Shown here one piece after another: positions 26,446-36,242 of a DNA stretch of 64,000 nt. The DNA comes from Pseudomonas fluorescens (GTDB lineage: Bacteria; Pseudomonadota; Gammaproteobacteria; Pseudomonadales; Pseudomonadaceae): positions 1 to 64,000 of the forward strand of contig NZ_CABVGX010000013.1 of assembly GCF_902497625.1 (NCBI RefSeq), written 5' to 3'. The notes under the pieces are model-generated. The model made no database searches and had not been told where the DNA came from. It saw only the letters and a list, made by a program, of their open reading frames with translations. Every line of letters begins with the position of its first letter. Position 1 is the stretch's first letter. Made by a program: the position numbers and the translations under genes.

Positions 26446-27401
26446 GCGACGGCTACGACGTCGAGAATCCGCTGGACCACCCGGTCCTGATCGATGCCCG
26501 CAGCTTCGGCTTCAAAGGACAGAATGATGCGGTGACGCAACACGTCGAACAGTACCGCTTGAATATCTTCAGGGCTGACGAAGTCTCGGCCGGCCAGCCA
26601 TGCGTGAGCGCGGGCGCAGCGGTCCAGGGCGATCGAACCCCGCGGGCTGGCGCCGTAGGCGATCCACTCGGCCATCTCCGGATCGAACTTGGCCGGCGTG
26701 CGCGTGGCCATGACCAGTTGTACCAGGTATTCCTCAACTGCGTCGGCCATGTACAAACCGAGGATTTCCTTGCGTGCGGCGAAAATTGCCTGCTGGCTGA
26801 CGCGGCGCTCCGGTTTGGTTTCGCCGTTAAGCGCTTCGCCACGGGCCTGCTGCAGGATGCGGCGCTCGACCGCGGCGTCCGGGAAACCGATTTTGACGTG
26901 CATCAGGAAGCGGTCGAGTTGCGCTTCGGGCAATGGATAGGTGCCTTCCTGCTCGATCGGGTTCTGTGTGGCCATCACCAGAAACAGTGGCGACAGTTCG
27001 TAAGTGCTGCGTCCGACACTGACCTGACGTTCGGCCATCGCCTCCAGCAGGGCTGACTGCACCTTGGCTGGCGCCCGGTTGATTTCGTCCGCCAGCACCA
27101 GATTGTGGAAGATCGGCCCTTGCTGGAAGACGAAACTGCCGGTTTCAGGGCGATAGATTTCTGTGCCAGTGATGTCGGCGGGCAGCAGGTCCGGGGTGAA
27201 CTGGATTCGATGGAACTGGGCTTCGATGCCCTCCGCGAGTTCTTTGATGGCCTTGGTCTTGGCCAGACCAGGGGCACCCTCGACCAACATATGGCCGTCG
27301 GCGAGCAGGGCGATGAGCAAGCGCTCGATGAGCTTTTCCTGGCCCAGAATCTGCGTTGAAAGAAAGGTTCGCAGCGCGAGCAGCGCTTCACGATGTTCCA
27401 T
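26442..27401 (-). CDS. MoxR family AAA+ ATPase
   Basis: 319 residues from the start at 27401 (MEHREALLAL). I preferred this start because AGGAA sits 9 bases upstream of it; a methionine six codons earlier is the alternative. Walker A GAPGLAKT is at 42-49, Walker B is in LVLADEINRAPAK, and sensor and arginine-finger regions follow (VMATQNPIEQEGTYPLPEA). MoxR proteins are chaperone-like ATPases that help VWA-domain complexes assemble. It is the first gene of the six-gene operon ending in batD. Confidence 0.92.
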   Translation of the reverse strand: MEHREALLALRTFLSTQILGQEKLIERLLIALLADGHMLVEGAPGLAKTKAIKELAEGIEAQFHRIQFTPDLLPADITGTEIYRPETGSFVFQQGPIFHNLVLADEINRAPAKVQSALLEAMAERQVSVGRSTYELSPLFLVMATQNPIEQEGTYPLPEAQLDRFLMHVKIGFPDAAVERRILQQARGEALNGETKPERRVSQQAIFAARKEILGLYMADAVEEYLVQLVMATRTPAKFDPEMAEWIAYGASPRGSIALDRCARAHAWLAGRDFVSPEDIQAVLFDVLRHRIILSFEAEAAGIDQDRVVQRILDVVAVA

Positions 27402-27576
27402 CGATGACTGTTCCTGCAAAGGGTGGCCGCAGACGTTCTGCTAACGCCAGGGCTGGGGGCGTTACTTTAATGCATGGTGGGGGGCGGCGACTAACGGCAT
27501 TTTGTGCAAAGTGCGGGAATAGATGAGTGAAATTGACAGAAAATGCAGGCGCAGAGGGTGATGTGTTCTTTCAGGC

Positions 27577-27664
27577 CCCCTCGCGAGCAGGCTCGCTCGC
27601 ACCGTTGACCGAGTTGTTTGATCGGGGTGCGATCAATGTGGGAGCGAGCCTGCTCGCGATGAGG
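27577..27664. repeat. REPIN
   Basis: Facing REP units (TCGCGAGCAGGCTCGCTCGC and GTGGGAGCGAGCCTGCTCGCGA) just downstream of the 27680 gene. Confidence 0.85.
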
Positions 27665-27679
27665 CCGGCCAGGGCACCC

Positions 27680-28033
27680 TCAAATTTCGCTGATATAAGT
27701 CCCGGTCCCCTTGAGAATGTTCTGCAAAGTCTCCTCAACCTCCGCCAAATCCGCCGCATCCGTGCTGTGCGTAATCTCCAGCGAATCATCGCCATTGAGC
27801 GCATCCGCGTCGCCAGCGGCGATTTCGATCAGCAGCCGGGCAGGGCTGAGCGTGACTTTCACACCGTCCAGCGTCGAAGGCTCGCCATCCAGGGTGATTT
27901 CCAGTTCAGCCTCGTCCGGGTAACGCGTCATCAGGAACATTTCGCCCTGATCGCTGTGGCAGGCGAGCATGGCCATGTCGTCTTCTTCCTCATCACAAGG
28001 GTTGACGATCAAGAGAGCGGTAGTCATTTGCAT
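27680..28033 (-). CDS. Conserved small acidic protein, unknown
   Basis: 117 residues, acidic, with no signal or membrane helix. It contains LVNPCDEEEDDMAML, an MFLMTRYPDEAELEI strand region and a C-terminal helix ending GTGTYISEI. The start at 28033 has AGGA seven bases upstream. I recall similar uncharacterised Pseudomonas proteins but no named family. It is transcribed away from gdhB and stands alone. Confidence 0.75.
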   Translation of the reverse strand: MQMTTALLIVNPCDEEEDDMAMLACHSDQGEMFLMTRYPDEAELEITLDGEPSTLDGVKVTLSPARLLIEIAAGDADALNGDDSLEITHSTDAADLAEVEETLQNILKGTGTYISEI

Positions 28034-28533
28034 GGGGTCATCCTGGATCGGAGTGTTATGAGCGCAACAAAAGGCGATTCTGCCAGCTCGCGGGAATTAA
28101 TGCTCGTCATGGTGTCTGAGCATGGGTCGTGAGCGTTCGGTATGTTGCCGGTCATTTCCGGTACGCAGGGTCGCAAATACGGACGCAACCCGCCCGTTTT
28201 TTCCTGTGGCTGCTAGTGTTGTTCCAGGCGCGGGCCGCAACCTGCATACCGATGACCGAATATGTCGCAGCACCGCAAGCACGGGCCTTGCCGCACTGGT
28301 TAAGCTGCGCATCGAATGGATACCCGTAAAGACAGTGCGCAATCCATCGCGCAGTGGTTTTTGCAGATGCCCATTCATGGAAGGTGAATGTGACCTGAGT
28401 GTCTCGTCCAGCTTCACCCACCTGTCACCCTGTTTCCTCTGCCCGAGAATCAGGAACAGGGCGACGGATCGCCCCGAAAGGGGTTTTGCACGCGACGCTT
28501 CCATCAATAACAAGCCCAAGCGGAGTACCACAG
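28034..28533. other. 500-base region without a supported gene
   Basis: This holds the divergent leaders of the 27680 gene and gdhB. Several short overlapping ORFs exist on both strands but none has a good ribosome site or recognisable product. Presumably it holds the gdhB promoter and any regulator sites; I could not name one. Confidence 0.5.
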
Positions 28534-31500
28534 ATGGCGTTCTTCACCGCAGCCAGCAAAGCCGACTTCCAGCACCAACTGCAAGCGGCACTGGCGCAGC
28601 ACATCAGTGAACAGGCACTGCCACAAGTGGCGCTGTTCGCTGAACAATTTTTCGGCATCATTTCCCTGGACGAGCTGACGCAGCGTCGGTTGTCCGACCT
28701 CGCTGGCTGCACCCTTTCTGCATGGCGTCTGCTTGAGCGCTTCGATCACGCGCAGCCGCAAGTGCGCGTTTACAACCCTGATTACGAACGCCACGGCTGG
28801 CAGTCGACCCACACTGCAGTGGAAGTGCTGCACCACGACCTGCCATTTCTCGTGGACTCGGTGCGTACCGAGCTGAACCGTCGCGGCTACAGCATTCATA
28901 CCCTGCAAACCACCGTGCTGAGCGTGCGTCGCGGCAGCAAGGGCGAGTTGCTGGAAATCCTGCCCAAAGGCACCCAGGGCGAAGGGATCCTGCAGGAATC
29001 CCTGATGTATCTGGAAATCGACCGCTGCGCCAATGCGGCCGAATTGAATGTCCTGAGTAAAGAACTGGAGCAGGTGCTCGGCGAAGTCCGCGTCGCCGTC
29101 GCCGATTTCGAGCCGATGAAAGCCAAGGTCCAGGAAATCCTGACCGGCCTCGACCACAGCCAGTTCTCCGTTGACCCTGAAGAAAAAGCCGAAATCAAAA
29201 GCTTCCTTGAATGGCTGGTGGGTAACCACTTCACCTTCCTCGGCTATGAAGAATTCGTGGTCAGCGATGAGCCGGACGGTGGCCACATTGTCTACGATCA
29301 GAACTCATTCCTCGGCCTGACCAAACTGCTGCGCCGCGGCCTGACTTACGACGACCTGCGCATCGAAGATTACGCGGTCAATTACCTGCGTGAACCGACC
29401 TTGTTGTCGTTCGCCAAGGCCGCGCATCCGAGCCGTGTCCACCGTCCGGCTTACCCGGATTATGTGTCGATCCGTGAAATCGACGCCGACGGCAATGTCA
29501 TCAAGGAATGCCGTTTCATGGGCCTGTACACCTCGTCGGTGTATGGCGAGAGCGTGCGGGTCATTCCGTACATCCGCCGCAAGGTCGAAGAGATCGAACG
29601 CCGCTCCGGTTTCCAGGCCAAGGCCCACCTCGGTAAAGAACTGGCGCAGGTGGTTGAAGTGCTACCGCGCGATGACCTGTTCCAGACCCCGGTCGATGAA
29701 CTGTTCAGCACCGTGATGTCGATCGTACAGATTCAGGAACGCAACAAGATCCGCGTGTTCCTGCGCAAAGACCCGTACGGTCGTTTCTGCTACTGCCTGG
29801 CCTACGTGCCGCGCGACATCTACTCCACCGAAGTGCGCCAGAAGATCCAGCAAGTGCTGATGGACCGTCTGAAGGCTTCGGATTGCGAATTCTGGACCTT
29901 CTTCTCCGAATCGGTGCTGGCTCGCGTGCAGTTGATCCTGCGTGTCGATCCGAAAAACCGTCTCGACATCGACCCGGTGCTGCTGGAAAAAGAAGTGGTA
30001 CAGGCCTGCCGCAGCTGGCAGGACGATTACGCCAGCCTGACCGTCGAAAGCTTCGGCGAAGCCAGCGGCACCAACGTCCTGGCCGACTTTCCGAAAGGCT
30101 TCCCGGCCGGCTACCGCGAGCGCTTCGCCGCGCACTCGGCCGTGGTCGATATGCAGCACCTGCTGAGCCTGAACGAAAAGAATCCGCTGGTGATGAGTTT
30201 CTACCAGCCATTGGGCCAGGTTTCCGGTCAGCGCGAGTTGCACTGCAAGCTGTATCACGCCGACACGCCACTGGCTTTGTCCGACGTCCTGCCGATCCTG
30301 GAAAACCTTGGCCTGCGCGTGCTCGGCGAGTTCCCGTATCGCCTGCGTCACAATAATGGCCGCGAGTTCTGGATTCATGATTTCGCGTTCACCGCCGCCG
30401 AGGGCCTGGAACTCGACATCCAGCAGCTCAACGACACCTTGCAGGACGCGTTCGTCCACATCGTCCGTGGCGATGCCGAAAACGATGCGTTCAACCGTCT
30501 GGTGCTGACCGCCGGCCTGCCATGGCGCGACGTGGCGCTGCTGCGTGCTTACGCACGTTACATGAAGCAGATCCGTCTGGGCTTCGACCTTGGCTACATT
30601 GCCAGCACCCTGAACAACCACACCGACATCGCTCGCGAACTGACCCGGTTGTTCAAAACCCGTTTCTACCTGGCACGCAAGTTGTCCAGCGATGATCTGG
30701 AAGACAAGCAGCAGCGTCTGGAACAGGCGATTCTGACCGCACTGGACGATGTTCAGGTACTGAACGAAGACCGCATCCTGCGTCGCTACCTTGACCTGAT
30801 CAAGGCGACCCTGCGCACCAACTTCTATCAGACTGACGCCAACGGCCAGAACAAGTCGTACTTCAGCTTCAAGTTCAACCCGCACCAGATTCCAGAGCTT
30901 CCGAAGCCGGTACCGAAATTCGAAATCTTCGTCTACTCGCCACGCGTCGAAGGCGTGCACCTGCGCTTTGGCAACGTGGCACGCGGTGGTCTGCGCTGGT
31001 CCGACCGCGAAGAGGATTACCGCACCGAAGTGCTGGGCCTGGTAAAAGCCCAGCAGGTGAAGAACTCGGTGATCGTTCCTGTGGGGGCGAAGGGTGGCTT
31101 CCTGCCGCGTCGTTTGCCACTGGGCGGCAGCCGTGACGAGATCGCGGCCGAAGGTATTGCTTGCTATCGCATCTTCATTTCCGGCCTGTTGGATATCACC
31201 GACAACCTGAAAGACGGCGCGCTGGTACCGCCGGTCAACGTCGTGCGTCATGACGACGATGACCCGTACCTTGTGGTGGCGGCGGACAAGGGCACGGCAA
31301 CGTTCTCCGACATCGCCAACGGCATCGCCATCGATTACGGCTTCTGGCTCGGCGACGCCTTTGCCTCCGGTGGCTCGGCCGGTTACGACCACAAGAAAAT
31401 GGGCATCACCGCCAAAGGCGCGTGGGTTGGCGTACAGCGTCACTTCCGCGAACGCGGCATCAATGTTCAGGAAGACAGCATCACCGTGGTCGGCGTCGGC

Positions 31501-33441
31501 GACATGGCCGGTGACGTGTTCGGTAACGGCCTGTTGATGTCCGACAAGCTGCAACTGGTCGCGGCCTTCAACCACCTGCACATCTTCATCGATCCAAACC
31601 CTACGCCAGCGAACAGCTTCGCCGAGCGTCAGCGCCTGTTCGATCTGCCGCGTTCGGCATGGTCGGATTACGACACCAGCATCATGTCCGAAGGCGGCGG
31701 GATCTTCTCCCGTAGCGCGAAAAGCATCGCGATTTCCCCGCAGATGAAAGAGCGTTTCGACATTCAGGCCGACAAGCTGACCCCGACCGAACTGCTCAAC
31801 GCCTTGCTCAAGGCGCCGGTGGATCTGCTGTGGAACGGCGGTATCGGTACCTACGTCAAGGCGAGCACCGAAAGCCACGCCGATGTTGGTGACAAGGCCA
31901 ACGATGCGTTGCGCGTGAACGGCAACGAGCTGCGCTGCAAAGTGGTGGGCGAGGGCGGTAACCTCGGGATGACCCAGCTGGGTCGCGTCGAATTCGGCCT
32001 GAATGGCGGTGGTTCGAACACCGACTTCATCGATAACGCTGGTGGCGTCGACTGCTCCGACCATGAAGTGAACATCAAGATCCTGCTCAACGAAGTGGTT
32101 CAGGCCGGTGACATGACCGAGAAGCAACGCAACCAGTTGCTCGGCAGCATGACGGACGAAGTCGGCAACCTCGTGTTGGGTAACAACTACAAGCAGACTC
32201 AAGCCTTGTCGCTGGCGGCCCGTCGCGCTTATGAGCGGATCGCCGAATACAAGCGTTTGATGAATGACCTCGAGGGTCGCGGCAAGCTGGATCGTGCAAT
32301 CGAGTTCCTGCCGGCTGAAGAGGCCATCAGCGAGCGTGTCGCGGAGGGCCACGGACTGACCCGCGCCGAGCTGTCGGTGCTGATCTCCTACAGCAAGATC
32401 GACCTCAAGGAAGCGTTGCTCAACTCTCAGGTACCGGATGACGACTACCTGACGCGCGACATGGAAACGGCTTTCCCGCCAAGCCTGGTCAGCAAGTTCT
32501 CGCAAGCCATGCGTCGTCATCGTCTGAAGCGTGAGATCGTCAGTACCCAGATCGCCAACGACCTGGTCAACCATATGGGCATTACCTTTGTGCAGCGACT
32601 CAAAGAGTCGACCGGCATGAGCCCGGCGAACGTGGCGGGTGCGTATGTAATTGTTCGGGATATCTTTCACCTTCCGCACTGGTTCCGCCAAATAGAAGCC
32701 CTGGATTATCAGGTCGCGGCTGACGTGCAACTGGAGCTGATGGACGAATTGATGCGTCTGGGCCGTCGCGCCACCCGCTGGTTCCTGCGTGCTCGCCGTA
32801 ATGAGCAGAATGCTGCCCGCGACGTGGCGCACTTCGGTCCGCACCTGAAGGAACTGGGTCTCAAGCTGGACGAACTGCTGAGTGGCGAAATCCACGAAAA
32901 CTGGCAGGCGCGTTATCAGGCATACGTCGAAGCCGGTGTGCCGGAATTGCTCGCGCGCATGGTGGCCGGTACTTCGCACCTGTACACGCTGTTGCCGATC
33001 ATCGAGGCATCCGACGTCACTGGCCAGAACGCAGCGGACGTGGCCAAGGCCTACTTCGCCGTGGGCAGTGCGCTGGACATCACCTGGTACCTGCAACAGA
33101 TCAGCGCGCTGCCGGTTGAAAACAACTGGCAGGCCCTGGCCCGTGAAGCATTCCGCGATGACGTCGACTGGCAGCAACGTGCGATCACCATCTCTGTCCT
33201 GCAACAGGGCGATGGTACCCAGGACGTGGAGACACGCCTGGCGCTGTGGATGGAAGAGCACAAAAGCATGATCGATCGCTGGCGCGCCATGCTGGTGGAA
33301 ATCCGTGCCGCCAGCGGTACGGATTACGCCATGTACGCAGTGGCCAACCGCGAACTGCTGGATCTGGCACTGAGTGGGCAGGCCGTCGTGCCTGCACCTG
33401 CGACAACGACAGCCAGCGCCGAACTGGAGCCGGCTATCTGA
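28534..33441 (+). CDS. gdhB: NAD-specific glutamate dehydrogenase, large type
   Basis: 1635 residues. The start at 28534 (MAFFTAASKA) follows CGGAGT; the frame is open further upstream but without support. The long N-terminal part carries ACT-like regulatory segments, and the catalytic region includes RGGLRWSDREEDYRTEV and PVGAKGGFLPRRLP with the substrate lysine K853, followed by the NAD-binding part and a helical C-terminus. It oxidises glutamate to 2-oxoglutarate and ammonia, mainly in catabolism. This is the 180-kDa class of GDH known from P. aeruginosa and Streptomyces. It is transcribed alone, with a strong terminator behind it. Confidence 0.96.
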   Translation: MAFFTAASKADFQHQLQAALAQHISEQALPQVALFAEQFFGIISLDELTQRRLSDLAGCTLSAWRLLERFDHAQPQVRVYNPDYERHGWQSTHTAVEVLHHDLPFLVDSVRTELNRRGYSIHTLQTTVLSVRRGSKGELLEILPKGTQGEGILQESLMYLEIDRCANAAELNVLSKELEQVLGEVRVAVADFEPMKAKVQEILTGLDHSQFSVDPEEKAEIKSFLEWLVGNHFTFLGYEEFVVSDEPDGGHIVYDQNSFLGLTKLLRRGLTYDDLRIEDYAVNYLREPTLLSFAKAAHPSRVHRPAYPDYVSIREIDADGNVIKECRFMGLYTSSVYGESVRVIPYIRRKVEEIERRSGFQAKAHLGKELAQVVEVLPRDDLFQTPVDELFSTVMSIVQIQERNKIRVFLRKDPYGRFCYCLAYVPRDIYSTEVRQKIQQVLMDRLKASDCEFWTFFSESVLARVQLILRVDPKNRLDIDPVLLEKEVVQACRSWQDDYASLTVESFGEASGTNVLADFPKGFPAGYRERFAAHSAVVDMQHLLSLNEKNPLVMSFYQPLGQVSGQRELHCKLYHADTPLALSDVLPILENLGLRVLGEFPYRLRHNNGREFWIHDFAFTAAEGLELDIQQLNDTLQDAFVHIVRGDAENDAFNRLVLTAGLPWRDVALLRAYARYMKQIRLGFDLGYIASTLNNHTDIARELTRLFKTRFYLARKLSSDDLEDKQQRLEQAILTALDDVQVLNEDRILRRYLDLIKATLRTNFYQTDANGQNKSYFSFKFNPHQIPELPKPVPKFEIFVYSPRVEGVHLRFGNVARGGLRWSDREEDYRTEVLGLVKAQQVKNSVIVPVGAKGGFLPRRLPLGGSRDEIAAEGIACYRIFISGLLDITDNLKDGALVPPVNVVRHDDDDPYLVVAADKGTATFSDIANGIAIDYGFWLGDAFASGGSAGYDHKKMGITAKGAWVGVQRHFRERGINVQEDSITVVGVGDMAGDVFGNGLLMSDKLQLVAAFNHLHIFIDPNPTPANSFAERQRLFDLPRSAWSDYDTSIMSEGGGIFSRSAKSIAISPQMKERFDIQADKLTPTELLNALLKAPVDLLWNGGIGTYVKASTESHADVGDKANDALRVNGNELRCKVVGEGGNLGMTQLGRVEFGLNGGGSNTDFIDNAGGVDCSDHEVNIKILLNEVVQAGDMTEKQRNQLLGSMTDEVGNLVLGNNYKQTQALSLAARRAYERIAEYKRLMNDLEGRGKLDRAIEFLPAEEAISERVAEGHGLTRAELSVLISYSKIDLKEALLNSQVPDDDYLTRDMETAFPPSLVSKFSQAMRRHRLKREIVSTQIANDLVNHMGITFVQRLKESTGMSPANVAGAYVIVRDIFHLPHWFRQIEALDYQVAADVQLELMDELMRLGRRATRWFLRARRNEQNAARDVAHFGPHLKELGLKLDELLSGEIHENWQARYQAYVEAGVPELLARMVAGTSHLYTLLPIIEASDVTGQNAADVAKAYFAVGSALDITWYLQQISALPVENNWQALAREAFRDDVDWQQRAITISVLQQGDGTQDVETRLALWMEEHKSMIDRWRAMLVEIRAASGTDYAMYAVANRELLDLALSGQAVVPAPATTTASAELEPAI

Positions 33442-33456
33442 TCGGCAATTGAATGA

Positions 33457-33492
33457 AAAAGCCCCGCATTGTGAAATGCGGGGTTTTTTTTT
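33457..33492 (+). terminator. Rho-independent terminator of gdhB
   Basis: CCCCGCATT pairs with AATGCGGGG and is followed by a run of nine T; an A-run precedes it, so it may also work on the other strand. Confidence 0.95.
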
Positions 33493-33584
33493 CCAAAAAT
33501 CAAAGGGGGGGGACCGCTTCATGAATACCAAAGCATCACGTGCCATTTGCAAGCCTATTCACCACTGCCGGAAACAACCCTCCA

Positions 33585-34199
33585 TCAGTTGCTTTCCCAT
33601 CTGAGATATTCACCAGTAGCGCGACTTATTCCGTAATTCGCAAGGTCATCAAAGCCGCGTTCAATGATGTTCAGGTTGAAAGTAACCAGATTGCCCCATT
33701 GTCCGCTATAGCTGTACATCTGCCGCTCGATGGATTGCTTTTTTATAAAGGCGCCTTGATGTAGCTGCAGATAGACACTGTTCACATTTTTTCGCATGTC
33801 TTGAAGTGTGATGAGGTTTAGATCGTAGTCATAAAGCACGAACGAAGTTGATTCACTGTCTGATCCGGAGAAAGCGCCGAGAGCAGGGTTGCCATTGCCA
33901 GCGGTGCGGAGGTATTTTCCGTGATGCTTGCCGCCTCGAAACTGGATGGTGTAAGTATAGTCGTCATGGCCTATGAAATAAGCGTAGAGCGGGCCCTGTT
34001 TGGAACGGGTCACAATGTCGAGCGATACGTCCGGATCAGAGGAAGTCGTGATTTGACTTTTAAGAGTATCGAAACGTTTTCCATACGAATGTGCATCAAA
34101 GAATATGATTCTGGCGCCATCGCATGTTATTTGAGCCAAAAAAGATCGTTCATGTGAAATAGCCATAGGTCGTCCGTCCGTGTCTGTTTTATGGGGCAT
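33585..34199 (-). CDS. Unknown protein, possible beta-trefoil/fascin-like fold
   Basis: 204 residues; the start at 34199 has GAGG nine bases upstream. No signal or membrane helix. The stretch GKYLRTAGNGNPALGAFSG followed by STSFVLYDYDLNLITLQ resembles the K-Y-L-R-x...G...A....F.L pattern of beta-trefoil, fascin- or lectin-like repeats; this is a pattern impression only. The gene is clearly richer in A and T than its neighbours and shows less biased codons, which suggests acquisition. Downstream on the same strand (34331-35023 lies upstream of it) is a lipoprotein gene. Confidence 0.65.
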   Translation of the reverse strand: MPHKTDTDGRPMAISHERSFLAQITCDGARIIFFDAHSYGKRFDTLKSQITTSSDPDVSLDIVTRSKQGPLYAYFIGHDDYTYTIQFRGGKHHGKYLRTAGNGNPALGAFSGSDSESTSFVLYDYDLNLITLQDMRKNVNSVYLQLHQGAFIKKQSIERQMYSYSGQWGNLVTFNLNIIERGFDDLANYGISRATGEYLRWESN

Positions 34200-34330
34200 C
34201 CGTTGATGCCTCTACAGTATCCGAGCGGGTTTTTTTTGATAGCTGGAAAGGATTGCGTTTTATTGCGCGATAAAAAACAGGGCTTGGACAGGTGGATGGA
34301 CGTCGGCAGCCCTGCAGGTCAGAAGGGCAG

Positions 34331-35023
34331 TTACCTGATGTCCAGCATCGATATATTATCGCTCGGCGGCTTGATCAATTGGCTCAGCGACCGATCAAAC
34401 TCCTGCAGTGCCCGAACTTGCACATGCTGTTGTTCGTAAATGTCCGACACTATCTCTTCGCTACGTTTATAGTCTGCCCACAGTGGACTTAATGCTTTGG
34501 CGTCATGACCTCGGGCTGTGCCTATATAATTAAGCTGCCTGTCGTAGAAATCTGCGCTGACCTCGGCTGATATGTCGGAACTGCGCGAGGTCATCAGTTG
34601 GCTGCGGCTGTCGATAATAGCGACCACATCAGGTTTCGCAGCGTTGAGGCTTTGCAGGTCCGGGTAGACCGTGACCGATCCGAACTGTCGCTGCAGGGAT
34701 GACTTGACCCAATCCACCGCTAGGTCGGGTTTGGAGGTCGCCACGTAAGCATCATGAATCGATTGCACCAGCAAGGTCTGGCCGAAACCGGTGCCGGCAT
34801 TGGCCTGATAATCTTGCAGGTAAGCGCGGTTGGTCTGCGTATTGCGGCTGTAGATGATGCCCAGCGACACATTCTTGCCACTGTCCACATGAGTGGCACT
34901 GCTGCGCCCGACCGGTTCGGTGAACAACCCGTGAAGCCGATACGTCGCTTCTGGCGCGGTAGGGATGGAACAACCGGACAGCAAAACGCTAATTATCAGG
35001 GAACCAGCAAGTGCGCGTCTCAT
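34331..35023 (-). CDS. Putative lipoprotein, unknown
   Basis: 230 residues. The signal peptide ends in the lipobox LLSGC (C18), so the mature protein is probably lipid-anchored; the next residue is serine, which does not block transfer to the outer membrane. The mature part has alternating strands and helices (VSLGIIYSRNTQTNRAYL, VAIIDSRSQLMTSRS, VSADFYDRQLNYIG). No known family recognised. Base composition is lower in GC than nearby genes. It precedes the trefoil-like gene on the minus strand with a 131-base gap, so they may be co-expressed. Confidence 0.75.
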   Translation of the reverse strand: MRRALAGSLIISVLLSGCSIPTAPEATYRLHGLFTEPVGRSSATHVDSGKNVSLGIIYSRNTQTNRAYLQDYQANAGTGFGQTLLVQSIHDAYVATSKPDLAVDWVKSSLQRQFGSVTVYPDLQSLNAAKPDVVAIIDSRSQLMTSRSSDISAEVSADFYDRQLNYIGTARGHDAKALSPLWADYKRSEEIVSDIYEQQHVQVRALQEFDRSLSQLIKPPSDNISMLDIR

Positions 35024-35252
35024 GGTGTTTCTCCAGTGAAACAGACTGAGCCGTTAATTTTTAAACAGCCGTTGGCGTGCAGCAGTCGTTTTAGACTAAA
35101 CCCGAAAAGTCCGGGTGAAGAAGCTGTCCGTCGTCATCAAGGGTAAAAATTAGTTTTGTTGGATGTAAAAAATAATCACTAATTACTACAGGAGATAAAC
35201 AAGCCCATAATCGAAGTTTGAGCCTGTTTATTTATGGCTGAACCAACAGCTA

Positions 35253-35672
35253 TCAGTTTTTCAATGGTATCAGCACTTTCTCATCCGGCGACATGACCAT
35301 GAACACCAACAGTTTTGCCGGCTCGGTGGCGCTGGCGTTTTTGGAGACCAGATGTTCGGATCCCGCTGGCTCGTACCAGTAATCGCCCGCCTCGAAAGTC
35401 TGCTCTTTCTCACCCTTCACCTGGGAGGTGACTGCCCCGGACAGCACATAGGCCATCGCTGTCCCGTCGTGCTTGTGAGCGATCGACGATTGCCCGGGCT
35501 GGTAATCGACCTCGATCATCATGGCCTTTTTCCCCGGGACGTTTTTCAGCGGGCGATCCTGTAACACCGTGACTTTTTCCGAAGGATCACCCGTCTCGTG
35601 GGCGAACGTTGAAGCGCAAAAGGTCAGCGCCAAAGCGGCGAGGGAAGTGGCACAAAAACGCGATACTTTCAT
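35253..35672 (-). CDS. Exported cupin-domain protein
   Basis: 139 residues from the start at 35672 (MKVSRFCATS), preceded by AGGTAACTATC. A signal peptide (about 1-23, ending CASTFAHE) precedes a single cupin barrel. The cupin metal motif appears as G-Q-S-S-I-A-H-K-H-D-G-T-A-M-A-Y-V-L-S-G, with two histidines, and later YEPAGSEHLVS with a third. Small exported cupins of this sort are common, and their ligands are rarely known. Confidence 0.82.
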   Translation of the reverse strand: MKVSRFCATSLAALALTFCASTFAHETGDPSEKVTVLQDRPLKNVPGKKAMMIEVDYQPGQSSIAHKHDGTAMAYVLSGAVTSQVKGEKEQTFEAGDYWYEPAGSEHLVSKNASATEPAKLLVFMVMSPDEKVLIPLKN

Positions 35673-35825
35673 GATAGTTACCTGTGGTGATGAGTCGTCG
35701 AGGACCACAGTAATTCGCAGATGAAGCCAATCAAACAGCCAATGTACGAGAAGGTCAGGTGACCAATCCTTGATTAGCGACTGGCTTGGCCGGGCGCTCG
35801 CTGGCTCGGCACCCGCTAAGTTGAA

Positions 35826-36119
35826 TCAAGTCAGCGCAAAGCTGTTGAAATCGACGCTGTTGGCCAGGCGGCTATCGATCAAACCGATGAAGCCTTGCAC
35901 TTCGGGGCAGTTGAAATGCATCTGCATGGCGGCTTCCGATTGCCAGCGCGCACTGACCGTCCAGCGGTTGCTGTCCTCGGGACAACGGTCGACCATGTAC
36001 GAGTCGCAACCAGGCAGCTCGCGCAGGGTTTCGACGATTTTCTGCAACTGTCTGCCAAGCTCTTCCGAGCGTCCAGCGCTGGCCTGGACTTTTACCGTGT
36101 TAATCACTTGGTGGGACAT
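35826..36119 (-). CDS. Antibiotic biosynthesis monooxygenase (ABM) family protein
   Basis: 97 residues forming one ferredoxin-like ABM domain: VINTVKVQASAGRSEEL at the start and WTVSARWQSEAAMQMHF in the middle match the family. Such small dimers act as cofactor-free oxygenases or quinol-handling enzymes. It is the gene next to the MocR regulator on the same strand, 123 bases downstream. Confidence 0.82.
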   Translation of the reverse strand: MSHQVINTVKVQASAGRSEELGRQLQKIVETLRELPGCDSYMVDRCPEDSNRWTVSARWQSEAAMQMHFNCPEVQGFIGLIDSRLANSVDFNSFALT

Positions 36120-36242
36120 TACTCACACTCCTGAATCAGGCCGGACGAATCCTGCTCACTGAGGGATAACGCCCATGCAGCATAGGCCTGCCTCCCTAAG
36201 ACGCCAATAACCAATCGCCGGATAAAGCGCCAGACCAATGCA

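Noticed and set aside
28097..28531. A 144-codon minus-strand gene in the gdhB leader
   Set aside because: No ribosome site or recognisable domain, and overlapping ORFs on the other strand look just as good.
29662..33552. A 1296-codon open frame antisense to gdhB
   Set aside because: It is the third-position shadow of a GC-rich gene: the product is full of H, Q, V and R with no domain, and gdhB on the other strand is unmistakable.
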